From the NCBI RefSeq assembly GCF_000003815.2, contig NW_023365785.1:251970-275618 (forward strand): a stretch of 23,649 bases of DNA, given 5' to 3'. A program made the position numbers and the translations under genes. Below, piece after piece: positions 10,490 to 19,429 of the stretch (within the stretch, counting starts at the first letter, position 1; each line of letters begins with the position of its first letter). Origin of the DNA: Branchiostoma floridae. Lineage: Eukaryota; Chordata; Leptocardii; Amphioxiformes; Branchiostomatidae. The notes below the pieces were generated by a model, which was given only the letters and a program-made list of their open reading frames with translations, was not told the DNA's origin and searched no databases.

Positions 10490-11039
10490 GATATCAAGTT
10501 TGACCGAGTATAATACACTCTTAACAATATTGAATTTAAGCACTACCATAACCCAGTCCCTAATCCTATCGGATAGTGCGTAAGTCATATCTCGGTAAGT
10601 AAGCACCCGATTTTGAAACGGTTTGCAGTTTACAACTCCGTACCAAGATACCTTATCAATGATACCAAGTTTGACCGACTAGAATACACTCTTAGCAATA
10701 TTGCATTTAAGCACTACCCTAACCCTAACCCTAACCATAGCGGTTAGTGCTTAAGTAATATCTCAGGAAGTAAGCACCCGATTTTGATTCGGTTTGCAGT
10801 TTACAACTCTGTACCAAGATACTTTTTTAATGATACCAAGTTTGACCGACTAGAATACACTCTTAGCAATATTGCATCTAAGCACTACCCTAACCCTAAC
10901 CTTAACCCTAACCCTAACCCTAGCGGTAAGTGCTTAAGTCATATCTCTGGAAGTAAGCACCCGATTTTGAAACGGGTTTCCAGGTTTACAAACTGCTATT
11001 CCAAGAATACCTATTCGAAATGGATACCAAGTTTGACCG
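10490..11039 (+). repeat. Satellite array (segment 4)
   Basis: Forward monomers repeating the variant order seen at 50-560: GATATCAAG, CTTAACAATATTGAATTT, CGGATAGTGC, then a TAATATCTCAGG monomer followed by GATTTTGATTCGG. This shared order is evidence of multi-monomer duplication. The last 70 bp before the gap (10971-11039) contain several one-base insertions relative to consensus, which looks like low-quality read sequence. Confidence 0.93.
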
Positions 11040-11714
11040 NNNNNNNNNNNNNNNNNNNNNNNNNNNNNNNNNNNNNNNNNNNNNNNNNNNNNNNNNNNNN
11101 NNNNNNNNNNNNNNNNNNNNNNNNNNNNNNNNNNNNNNNNNNNNNNNNNNNNNNNNNNNNNNNNNNNNNNNNNNNNNNNNNNNNNNNNNNNNNNNNNNNN
11201 NNNNNNNNNNNNNNNNNNNNNNNNNNNNNNNNNNNNNNNNNNNNNNNNNNNNNNNNNNNNNNNNNNNNNNNNNNNNNNNNNNNNNNNNNNNNNNNNNNNN
11301 NNNNNNNNNNNNNNNNNNNNNNNNNNNNNNNNNNNNNNNNNNNNNNNNNNNNNNNNNNNNNNNNNNNNNNNNNNNNNNNNNNNNNNNNNNNNNNNNNNNN
11401 NNNNNNNNNNNNNNNNNNNNNNNNNNNNNNNNNNNNNNNNNNNNNNNNNNNNNNNNNNNNNNNNNNNNNNNNNNNNNNNNNNNNNNNNNNNNNNNNNNNN
11501 NNNNNNNNNNNNNNNNNNNNNNNNNNNNNNNNNNNNNNNNNNNNNNNNNNNNNNNNNNNNNNNNNNNNNNNNNNNNNNNNNNNNNNNNNNNNNNNNNNNN
11601 NNNNNNNNNNNNNNNNNNNNNNNNNNNNNNNNNNNNNNNNNNNNNNNNNNNNNNNNNNNNNNNNNNNNNNNNNNNNNNNNNNNNNNNNNNNNNNNNNNNN
11701 NNNNNNNNNNNNNN
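11040..11714. other. Assembly gap, 675 N
   Basis: A run of N within the satellite. Confidence 0.99.
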
Positions 11715-12565
11715 GATACCTTTTCAATGATACCAAATTTGACCGACTAGAATACACTCTTAGCAATATTGCATTTAAGCATTACCCTAACCCTAACCCT
11801 AACCCTAGCGGTTAGTGCTTAAGTAATATCTAAGGAAGTAAGCACCCGATTTTGATTCGGTTTGCAGTTTACAACTCTGTACCAAGATACATTTTCAATG
11901 ATACCAAGTTTGACCGACTAGAATACACTCTTAGCAATATTGAATTTAAGCACTACCCTAACCCTAACCTTAACCCTAACCCTAACCCTAGCGGTAAGTG
12001 CTTAAGTCTTATCTCGGGAAGTAAGCACCTGATTTGAAACGGTTTGCAGTTTCATACAATTCTGTACCAAGATACCTTTTCAATGATACCAAGTTTCACC
12101 AACTATAATACACTCTTAGCAATATTGCCTTTAAGCACCTACCCTTGCCCCAACCCTAACCCTAGCGGTTAGTGCTAAGTCATATCTTCGGGAAGTAAGC
12201 ACCCGATAAGTAAGCACCCGATTTTCGAAACAGTTTGCAGTTTACAACTCTGTACCAAGATACCTTTCGAATGATACCAAGTTTTTCCCACTAGAATGAC
12301 TTGTTAGCAATATTGCAATTAAGCACTCTCCTAACCCTAACCCTAACCCTAGCGGTTAGTGCTGAAGTCATATCTCGAGGAAGTAAGCACCCGATTTTGA
12401 AACGGTTTACAGCTTACAACTCTGTACAGAGATACCTTTCGAATGATACCAAGTTTGACCGACTAAAATGCACTCTTAGCAATATTGCATGTAAGCACTA
12501 CCCTAACCCTAACCCTAAACCTAGCGGTTAGTGCTTAAGTAATATCTCAGGAAGTAAGCACCCGA
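11715..12565 (+). repeat. Satellite array (segment 5)
   Basis: Forward monomers, again with the GATTTTGATTCGG variant (near 11849). Monomers at 12020-12225 have scattered single-base indels and a 15-bp tandem duplication (12193-12207 and 12208-12222). The segment ends at the gap where array orientation reverses. Confidence 0.93.
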
Positions 12566-12665
12566 NNNNNNNNNNNNNNNNNNNNNNNNNNNNNNNNNNN
12601 NNNNNNNNNNNNNNNNNNNNNNNNNNNNNNNNNNNNNNNNNNNNNNNNNNNNNNNNNNNNNNNNN
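12566..12665. other. Assembly gap of exactly 100 N at the orientation switch
   Basis: Exactly 100 N, a value commonly used for a gap of unknown size. The satellite is CCCTAA-oriented to the left and TTAGGG-oriented to the right. The join is therefore unsupported by sequence. Confidence 0.99.
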
Positions 12666-13980
12666 CGCTATGTAGTTTAGGGTTAAGGTTAGGGTAAGGG
12701 TAGTGCTTAGATGCAATATTGCTAAGAGTGCATTCTAGTCGGTCAAACTTGGTATCATTTGATAGGTATCTTGGTACAGAGTTGTAAACTGCAAACCGTT
12801 TCAAAATCGGGTGCTTACTTCCCGAGATATGACTTAAGCACTAACCGCTAGGGTTAGGGTTGGGGTTAAGGTAGTGCCTAAATGCAATATTGCTAATAGT
12901 GTATTCTAGTTGGTCAAACTTGGTATCATTCGAAAGGTATCTTGGTACAGAGTTGTAAACTGCAAACCGTTTCAAAATCGGGTGCTTACTTCCCGAGATA
13001 TGACTTAAGCACTTACCGCTAGGGTTAGGGTTAGGGTTAAGGTTAGGGTTAGGGTAGTGCTTAGATGCAATATTGCTAAGAGTGTATTCTAGTCGGTCAA
13101 ACTTGGTATCATTGAAAAGGTATCTTGGTACAGAGTTGTTAACTGCAAATCGTTTTAAAACCGTTCGCTTACTTACTGAGATATGACTTAAGCACTAACC
13201 GCTAGGGTTAGGGTTAGGGTTAGGGTAGAGCTTAAATGCAATATTGCTAACAATTCATTCTAGTGGGAAAAACTTGGTATCATTCGAAAGGTATCTCGGT
13301 ACAGAGTTGTAAACTGCAAACCGTTTCAAAATCGGGTGCTTACTTACCGAGATATGACTTAAGCACTATCCGCTTGGGTTAGGGTTTGGGTTAATGTTAA
13401 GGTTAGGGTTAGGGTAGTGCTTAGATGCAATATTGCTAAGAGTGTATTCTAGTCGGTCAAACTTGGTATCATTGAAAAGGTATCTTGGTACAGAGTTGTA
13501 AACTGCAAACCGTTTGAAAATCGGGTGCTTAATTCCCGAGATATGACTTAAGCACTTACAGCTTGGGTTAGGGTTAGGGTTAGGGTTAGGGTTAAGGTTG
13601 GGGTTAGGGTAGTGCTTAAATGCAATATTGCTAAGAATTTATTCTAGTGGGAAAAACTTGGTATCATTATAAATGTATCTTGGTACAGAGTTGTCAACTG
13701 CAAACCGTTTCAAAATCGGGTGCTTACTTCCCGAGATATGACTTAAGCACTAACCGCTAGGGCTAGGGTTGGGGCAAGGGTAGTGCTTAAATGCAATATT
13801 GCTAAGTGTGTATTCTAGTCGGTCAAACTTGGTATCATTGAAAATGTATCTTGGTACAGAGTTGTAAGCTGCAAACCGTTTCAAAATCGGGTGCTTACTT
13901 CCCGAGATATGACTTAAGCACTAACCGCTAGGGTTAGTGTTAGGGTTAAGGTTAGGGTTAGGGTAGTGCTTAGATGCAAT
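12666..13980 (-). repeat. Satellite array, inverted copy (left of the large transposon)
   Basis: Reverse-complement monomers (TTAGGG on the plus strand). Read on the minus strand they follow forward 8199-9490 in order: AATACACAC (13814 pairs with 8351), CAGTTGACAACTC, a TTTTTCCCACTAG monomer, CATTTAGGCAC (12883 pairs with 9271) and CCTATCAAATGAT. Hexamer counts differ slightly; for example two extra CCCTAA in the tract ending at 13561 relative to the tract ending at 8592. Confidence 0.95.
13979..13980. repeat. AT target-site duplication, left copy
   Basis: The satellite palindrome GCAATATTGC is interrupted. The left side ends GCAAT at 13980 and the right side resumes ATATTGC at 23085. AT is thus duplicated (13979-13980 and 23085-23086), and removing the element plus one AT restores the palindrome exactly. 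Confidence 0.85.
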
Positions 13981-14037
13981 ACTCGAGTTGCCGGTTCCGC
14001 TGCGCTCTCGGGGTCAAAGGTTATTCGGAGCGCTCCA
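13981..14037 (+). repeat. Left terminal inverted repeat of the ISL2EU-like element
   Basis: It starts ACTCGAGTTGCCGGTTCCG; the other end in reverse complement starts ACACGACTTGCTGGTTCGG. The inner half is better conserved: GGGTCAAAGGT, then ATTCGGAGCGCTCCA here against ATCCGGAGCGCTCCA at the other end. One base of length differs in the variable middle. The inner part contains the palindrome GGAGCGCTCC. Confidence 0.9.
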
Positions 14038-14068
14038 CGCTGGGGCGGCCTACCACACAGCTGGCGAG

Positions 14069-14079
14069 TTTCGCGGGAA
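14069..14079 (+). promoter_or_regulatory. E2F-like site upstream of the nuclease gene
   Basis: TTTCGCGGGAA matches the textbook E2F consensus TTTSGCGGGAA. It sits in a CpG-rich stretch about 80 bp upstream of the inferred ATG. If functional it would tie expression to S phase. This is a motif match only. Confidence 0.3.
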
Positions 14080-14158
14080 CGCACGCGTGACACGTTGTCT
14101 CTTATTTTCGTCCGTCCAGCGTACATTTTCCGGCCATCAGCTAATCTACCAAGTGAAG

Positions 14159-17100
14159 ATGGTATGTAAAGACCTATATAGGTAGCTAAACTATTTATGT
14201 CAGTAGAAATTTATAGTAAATACGATGTTTACTGCGTTCGAAACCATAACCTGTCTTGGGTGACGTAAGCGAGCGGAGAAAGTTTGTTCAATTATTTAGT
14301 AAGACATCTGTGCACACAAATATGTAATACGTACAGATTTTAGGTGATATATTTACTGATTATAGCTTCATTATTTCGTTACCTGTCATTTAGGAGGACA
14401 TGGAAAAGTACAAAGAAATCGAGACGTGGACACCGCCGGCTATGAAAGATTACCTGAGAGCCAGGGGGTGGAAAACGACTGGCAACAAGGCGATGCTGGT
14501 CGCAAGATGTTTCAGCGCCTGGAAAACAACATCCCCGTGCAGCCCTCAGCAGCAGAGCTTGCTGAAACCGCGAAGAAGGAATATGTCCAGCTGGTGGAGG
14601 GACTGCCAGACCCCCTCAAGTTCGCACCTGACGCCTGGGTGACAGAAGCCGAGGGAATGGCAAGCTGGCCAAATGTCATGTACAATGACATCTGTGACCA
14701 TGTGATGAAGGAACACCCAGGTACATGTATAATTGTGGTATATGCAATTTTTATTCCGGCCTTATGAGCTCATTTGACTTTGTTGTTGTTGTTGTAAAAA
14801 TGTACATTTTCCATTTTGGTATTTTTTTCTGATAATGTGCTCTTTGGCTTGTATCAGGTAAGAAGCAAGACGTCACCAAGCGTCTCCTGAACGATTACAA
14901 AGAAGGAAAGGCATTTACGTACTACATCGATGGGTGGCTGCAAGAGATCTACTCTTGCAAGCAAGGTGGCTACATCTTCTTGCTGGCGAAGTGTAGGCCA
15001 TCGCAAAGAATAAACGACATACACCACAAGACATGGGTGTGCTGCCACCCTACTGGCACAGTGAGGACAGCCTACTGCTCCTGTACAGCTGGGTGAGTTA
15101 ATAGATGGATTGCATATTGTCTATCAATAAAAACTTTCCTAGAAGATTACTACAAAAACTAAAAGACTAATACAAAAAGTTCCTGCTCTACGCAACTATG
15201 TATTCTTAAAAAGTTTTTTTTGTTGTATGTTTAACAGTGGCACTTGCACCTATTTCTGTCCAGGTTGGGGCAGTCATGCAACCACGTTGCAGCACTGCTG
15301 TTCAAGGTTGAGGCAGCAGTGCGGACCAACCTAGTGAACCCTGCGTGCACGTCTATAGCCAGTGTGTGGAACACTGCCTCAGGGAAAAGCATCAAGTCCA
15401 GCAGAACCCAGGACATGGAGTTCACAAAGACAAAATTCTGCAAAACTGGTGTGTACATATTTTGATGTTATATGTAAATTCGAAGTTTAGCCCCCAATAA
15501 CATACACTTGTTGAGCACTTGTTACGTCTACAATACTTCATAATGTGGGTCTTTTAACTACAGTCAGTCTACACTTTTCTTAACAAAACTTGTGCAAGAA
15601 ACATTGTTCTCATATCCACATATGTACAAAAAAGCAAAGAGTTCACTCTGTTTGGTTAACCGATTCAAACACTTGTCTACAATGTATGATTCACTTGTAT
15701 TGTTTATAACATTATCCTATACTTGTGTATGTTGTAAAGTCATGAAATGAATAAAGGTCTATCATCATCATCATCATCATTGTCACATGTGAATCTAACA
15801 CAGCACTTTCTGACCTGTTGAGCATTCATTACATGTTGTCATTGTTACATGTGATATGTCTTGTTTCTGTTTTTGCTATCAAGTTGATCTGTGTCAAGTG
15901 CTTTCTTCTGAGAGACAACCAATGCAACATCTAAGGTAAGATCTGAAGTGAAATTCAGGTTGGGACAGTTATGACTAACCCTACTAATATACTCAACCAT
16001 TAAGGATTTACTTCTCACCAGCAAACTCCAGACACATAACTTACATGTGTATTGTTACACTGTAATAATATTACTTGAGTAGATTATTTCAAACTGAATA
16101 AAATGGAGTTTTTAAATCTTCATCTACAGTCTTAGTTAAAAAAAGAAATATGCAATGCCATTACAATGTCACACCATACTACTATGAGGATACACTGAAA
16201 CAAGTACTTAAGCAAAGGTATCTGAAGGTAGCACAGCGCTGCACTGAAACTAGTACTTAACCAAAGGTGGCTGAAGGTTGCACAGTGCTGCACATACTAT
16301 GATCATATCATCGATCTGAGGTAGCAGTGTTATGGGAAGTTCATACTTGAGGATTCTGAAGGTTTTGAGGCGTCTGATGGCCTGCTCTACGAAGATTCGC
16401 AGGTTGGCGATTTCCTTTGTCTTTGCAACTTGAGCCGTCGTCATCTGACAGCTGCCCCTCTTGCCGGGTGGCATGACCAGGTGTGCATGGTGCAGTGCGA
16501 GGTCCTCAGCTATGGGGAAGCCCCGATCAGCCATGACTGCCTCATCATCGCATAGGGTTGTCAGGAAGCCAGACTCCTGGGTCAGCTCCTTGTCACTGAC
16601 TCGTCCGCCCCAGGTGTCCGATACAAAGCTGAAATGCCCGGTAGGTGTGATAGACACCAGACACTTAACAGTCTGGTGATGTTTGTAATTGGACCAGGTT
16701 TGAGCCTTCACTGTAAGGTTCTTCGGCGTTTCAATGAAGAACTCTGTGCAGTCTATAATGTGTCGCACCTTTCTGTACTTCTGTCCATGAAAAATCCTGA
16801 GGAGATTGGCTCTTGCTACCTCTTCGCTTGGCCTTTTTCCTGGCCTTGGGAGTTTGGGACTGAAAGAGGCGTGGAGTATTCATCTGTAGTGTTGGCAAAG
16901 GGTTCGCGTCTGTAGGCTCGCCGTCCACAAAATGGACGGAGCAGATGCGAGAGTCCTCATTTGGTGTCCAGATTCTGTTTCGGTTCGACAGATCTTGACG
17001 CCCAACAAGTCGGCTCCATTCCTTTCTGCCTTCTGGATCTTTACGTTTTGTGGGGAAAGGATGCAATCGAAACGGTGCATCACAAATGCAGCTGTTGTGC

Positions 17101-18668
17101 TTTCTGTCATGGATGGTACAGTTTTCCTCATTCCACTTGTTCAGTTTTCTGCCACCGTTCTTGCAACCAAACACACAGCATTGCCTCTTCGACATCTTGG
17201 CTTGCTTCAGCCTGAAACATACAATTAGAAATAGGTGTCAAGAAAGCACTCATTATATAAAAAAGACTCATATGACACTAAGAAGTAATATAGAAGGCAT
17301 AATTATTGCATCACTAGTATAACCCTTTATGTAGGCCATTACAAATGGTAAGACAAGTACTTAATATGCTAGAATGCATATGCATTGAGATCATTTTCAT
17401 TCTAAATTTCAGATTCCCGACCGGTGGCTCAAGTGCAGAAGAGACTGTACCAGCCTGTAGGGAACAGGCACCAACTGTCAGATGACGTCAACAGAGCCAA
17501 CCTGACCGAGGTTCTTCGACCAGCTTTGCCTGGTGCTACGATGTACACAGCCTTTGAGGTGCAGCACCACCAGCGAGACGATGCATCTGCACAGCCTTTG
17601 ACTCCCCAGTCCCTTTCAATGGATGTTATGGCTAGGCCATACACCTATGATAGTCGCACCCAGTTCATCCAGTCCTTAATTATAAGTAATGATGATGTAC
17701 AAGTTTTGGAAAGGGCTACTAGAGATCAGGCTAACTCCCCCCTCTGGAGCATGGCTCGCCGAGGAAGGCTGACAGCTTCAAATTTCTACCGTGTATACAC
17801 AAAAGTGCAGTCAATAAAAAAAGATCCTGAAAACCCAAAAGTAGAGTCCCTCCTGGCAACAATAATGGGGTATACACGTACTACCCCAAACCTGGCTGCC
17901 CTGAAATACGGCAGGGAGATGGAAGATGAGGCAAAGAAGGCCTTATTTGCTGAGTTCTCCAAGGAGCATGAAGGTGCACGGTGCGAGCAGGTAGGGCTTG
18001 TCCTATCAGAGCACAAGGCCTATCTGGGTGCCTCACCTGATGCTATATTTTCTTGTAACTGTCACGCAACTAGACAAGTAGTAGAACTAAAGTGTCCGCA
18101 TAGTTCCAAAGACACTGTACCAAGCCCAGACACCTGTGTCTATCTTGTGAACGGTTGTGATGGAGTTACACTCAAACGCAAACATGCCTACTATGCTCAG
18201 TGCCAGGGGCAGATGGCTCTAACAGGGTGTAAGTCTTGTATGTTCTATGCATATAGTAGGCATGGTAGTGTCCGAGTCAACATAGAGTTTGACAATGAGT
18301 ATTGGGAGGGCATCTGTGCAGCTCTGGACTTTTTCTTTGAAGAGTATGTTGCTCCTGAACTGCTAACAGGTAAGCTAAAGAAAGAGATGGATGCTGTTGT
18401 TGAGTCTGACACAAACCAGGCTAGTAGTAGTAGTAGTAGTCAAACAGATACATCCACAGGTACCAGCAGTCAGGCTGCATCATTGCCAAGCCCTGCCATG
18501 TGCCCCAAATGTGCAAAGCCATGCCTGGAAAATTGCAAGAAGTTCAGTGAAGGCAGTGTTGGCTGTGATGCCTGTGACAAGTGGTATCACTTTAAGTGTG
18601 TAGGACTGAAGACTTGGAAGCAGGTGGAAAGGCTCCCCGATTCGTGGAAATGTCCGGATTGTAACTAA
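14159..18668 (+). CDS. SAP-SWIM-YqaJ-PHD protein of the transposon (5 exons, one frameshift)
   Basis: Proposed exons are 14159-14161 (ATG), 14394-14720, 14858-15092, 15264-15448 and 17413-18668. All introns are GT-AG and the phases (0, 1, 2, 1) join consistently. The joined length is 2006 nt, and adding one missing base gives 669 codons. Domains in order: SAP-like DNA-binding motif (exon 2), SWIM zinc finger split across exons 3 and 4 (C-x-C then C-N-H), YqaJ/lambda-exonuclease-like nuclease and C-terminal PHD finger (both in exon 5). A one-base deletion at 14520-14523 shifts frame between the SAP motif and the rest of exon 2, so this copy is a pseudogene or carries a sequencing error. The likely role is DNA end processing or recombination during transposition, inferred from the YqaJ family. 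The first exon is the weakest part; the ATG at 14400 is an alternative start in the same frame. Confidence 0.75.
14394..14720 (+). CDS. Exon 2: SAP-like domain, with 1-nt frameshift
   Basis: It follows a TTTAG acceptor and ends CCCAG/GTACAT. The first frame reads TWTPPAMKDYLRARGW and then GNKAMLVARC, the helix-extended-helix pattern of SAP motifs (chromatin/DNA binding). After TGG at 14520-14522 the coding character moves to the other frame (ENNIPVQPSAAELAETA onward), which runs through to the donor in phase 1. Insertion of one G there would keep one frame throughout. Without it the first frame stops at 14640-14642. Confidence 0.7.
14858..15092 (+). CDS. Exon 3: central region and first half of the SWIM finger
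   Basis: Acceptor CAG at 14857, donor GG/GTGAGT at 15093. The frame is open across the whole exon (GKKQDVTKRLLNDYKEGK onward). It ends with TAYCSCTAG, whose C-x-C (codons 15076-15084) supplies the first two ligands of a SWIM-type zinc finger. Confidence 0.75.
15264..15448 (+). CDS. Exon 4: second half of the SWIM finger
   Basis: It follows a pyrimidine-rich CTATTTCTGTCCAG acceptor. The nearer acceptor at 15237 would add 26 nt and break frame. It reads LGQSCNHVAALLFKVEAAV, with C and H codons at 15277-15279 and 15283-15285 completing C-x-C...C-x-H. The donor is ACTG/GTGTGT at 15449. The conserved hydrophobic helix after the CxH is typical of SWIM fingers. Confidence 0.75.
15449..16192. other. 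Intron 4, proximal part; possible retroelement 3' tail and (ATC)n tract
   Basis: AT-rich noncoding intron sequence. Around 15660-15780 an AATAAA-containing stretch runs into an (ATC)n tract at 15761-15780. This is the kind of 3' end left by some invertebrate non-LTR retrotransposons or SINEs, but no coding remnant or target duplication was seen. No gene is present. Confidence 0.35.
16193..16290. repeat. 49-bp tandem duplication over the 3' end of the transposase frame
   Basis: CACTGAAAC begins at both 16193 and 16242 and the 49-bp units are alike at most positions. The right-hand copy contains the transposase stop codon and last codons. The left-hand copy repeats them downstream of the stop with substitutions, including loss of the TAG (it reads TTG). 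Confidence 0.75.
16250..16795 (-). CDS. DDE_Tnp_4 transposase catalytic core (HARBI1/IS5-related), partial
   Basis: The first ATG in frame is at 16768 (172 codons), but similarity extends upstream to about 16795 (HGQKYRKVRH). The core reads RHIIDCTEFFIETP with first Asp at residue 6 of the ATG form, AVMADRGFPI with second Asp at 81, and RIFVEQAIRRLK with Glu at 128. These match the D-D-E pattern of the DDE_Tnp_4 family. The motif SDTWGGRVSDKELTQ between them is also characteristic. It lies downstream of, and in a different frame from, the THAP frame. The helix-turn-helix segment that normally precedes this core is not present, which implies an internal deletion plus frame change. The role would be strand cleavage and joining at the element ends. 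The gene is antisense to, and inside, intron 4 of the nuclease gene. Confidence 0.8.
   Translation of the reverse strand: MFHGQKYRKVRHIIDCTEFFIETPKNLTVKAQTWSNYKHHQTVKCLVSITPTGHFSFVSDTWGGRVSDKELTQESGFLTTLCDDEAVMADRGFPIAEDLALHHAHLVMPPGKRGSCQMTTAQVAKTKEIANLRIFVEQAIRRLKTFRILKYELPITLLPQIDDMIIVCAALCNLQPPLVKY
16731..17195 (-). CDS. THAP-domain N-terminal part of the transposase
   Basis: 154 codons starting ATG at 17195 with a good context (A at -3). The THAP zinc-coordinating C2CH pattern is visible: CCVFGC (residues 6-11), W60 in KEWSRL, and CSVHF with C85 and H88. The long insertion between the first cysteines and the FRLHPFPTK block is somewhat larger than in many THAP domains. A basic stretch follows at about 116-124 (KARKKAKRR). 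After about residue 130 the frame loses family resemblance and overlaps the DDE frame, so the last 25 residues are probably out of frame. THAP domains bind DNA sequence-specifically, and in transposases they recognise the element's ends. Confidence 0.8.
   Translation of the reverse strand: MSKRQCCVFGCKNGGRKLNKWNEENCTIHDRKHNSCICDAPFRLHPFPTKRKDPEGRKEWSRLVGRQDLSNRNRIWTPNEDSRICSVHFVDGEPTDANPLPTLQMNTPRLFQSQTPKARKKAKRRGSKSQSPQDFSWTEVQKGATHYRLHRVLH
17413..18668 (+). CDS. Exon 5: YqaJ-like nuclease and PHD finger
   Basis: It is open from the acceptor at 17412 to TAA at 18666-18668; residue numbers count from codon 17424. The YqaJ/lambda-exonuclease region spans about 104-310. It contains SPLWSMARRGRLTASNFYRV, KYGREMEDEA (acidic helix, E165/E167), GASPDAI (D206), VELKCP (E221, K223) and YYAQCQGQM (Q259/Q261), which is the full expected catalytic set of the PD-(D/E)XK fold. 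A serine run from AGT repeats (335-340) forms a linker. The PHD finger follows at 360-413 with C360, C363, C381, C384, H389, C392, C410 and C413. A PHD finger suggests chromatin (histone tail) binding. Confidence 0.88.
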
Positions 18669-18782
18669 ACAAGTTCATGGTTAACACAGTGGCCTTGAGG
18701 TATCTGCCAAAGAGTCTACGTTAAGTAATTTATTAGCCTACTACTGCTCATTAGTTGTTATGCATATAAGAATATCGACTAT

Positions 18783-19010
18783 GTTTTCTAAGTTGAAGTA
18801 AGTAGACAGTTGTTATGGATCTTAGAATATTGATGAGGTTTTCTAAGTTGTAAGTAGACAGTTGTTATGGATCTTAGAATATTGATGAGGTTTTCTAAGT
18901 TGTAAGTAGACAGTTGTTATGGATCTTAGAATATTGATGAGGTTTTCTAAGTTGTAAATAGACAGTTGTTATGGATCTTAGAATATTGATGAGGTTTTCT
19001 AAGTTGTAGG
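18783..19010. repeat. 52-bp minisatellite, about 4.4 copies
   Basis: GTTTTCTAAG recurs at 18783, 18838, 18890, 18942 and 18994, giving one 55-bp unit followed by three of exactly 52 bp and a partial copy. The units are nearly identical, so expansion was recent. The array lies in the presumed 3' untranslated region of the nuclease gene. Confidence 0.95.
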
Positions 19011-19189
19011 AAATAGACACTACTGGGAAAATCATTAGCACTCAGGTTTGTTTTTGGTTTGATCAACAGTAGGAGTTTTATTAAAATCTGTAGAATAACA
19101 TGCATATACAACTTGTATGTCAGTAACCTACCAAGTTCCAGCTGATGTGCTAAAGATCCTCTGGTATCACAACAGACACTGTGGAAAGA

Positions 19190-19195
19190 AATAAA
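19190..19195 (+). terminator. Candidate poly(A) signal of the nuclease gene
   Basis: AATAAA about 520 bp after the stop codon. No upstream AATAAA was noticed between the stop and this site. Motif match only. Confidence 0.35.
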
Positions 19196-19404
19196 TGATG
19201 ATGAAATTTTGTATGCGGATGATACTTTTGAGTAGATACTAGAACTAGATGCATAATTTCACAAGTACTTAGTATCGATATTTCTATCATTTTATTGACT
19301 TCGTACAGAAATACAGCTGTAAACGTTCTGTATATGTATGATCTCGGTAAGTATGATTACAATGAAAACAATTATGCAAATGTGTGTTTTCATAAATCGA
19401 GGCA

Positions 19405-19429
19405 TAACATCCATTAACCTTTATTCGTC
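19405..19429 (+). repeat. Left inverted terminus of the nested element
   Basis: 24 of 25 positions match the reverse complement of 22640-22664 (A versus G at the ninth base). It contains TTAA at 19413-19416. Confidence 0.75.

Larger units (their letters stand above)
18669..19404. other. 3' flank of the nuclease gene
   Basis: AT-rich noncoding DNA holding the 52-bp minisatellite and a candidate poly(A) signal. No further gene is seen. Confidence 0.5.

Noticed and set aside
8540-11815. Long open frames spanning N runs (174, 175, 343, 251 codons)
   Set aside because: They are open only because N was translated as unknown residues; the real bases on each side are satellite.
12217-12235. CENP-B box in the monomer (CCCGATTTTGAAACGG region)
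   Set aside because: The spacing and the essential CGAA/TTCG core do not match the box in either orientation.
12566-12665. Biological inversion breakpoint
   Set aside because: The switch falls inside a 100-N gap of conventional size, so no breakpoint sequence exists to support a real inversion; kept only as an open question.
15238-15465. Exon 4 starting at the acceptor 15237
   Set aside because: It would add 26 nt and break the frame; the pyrimidine-rich acceptor at 15263 gives the C-N-H half of the SWIM finger in phase.
16461-17322. Plus-strand frames opposite the transposase (72-98 codons)
   Set aside because: Shadows of the minus-strand THAP and DDE coding sequence.
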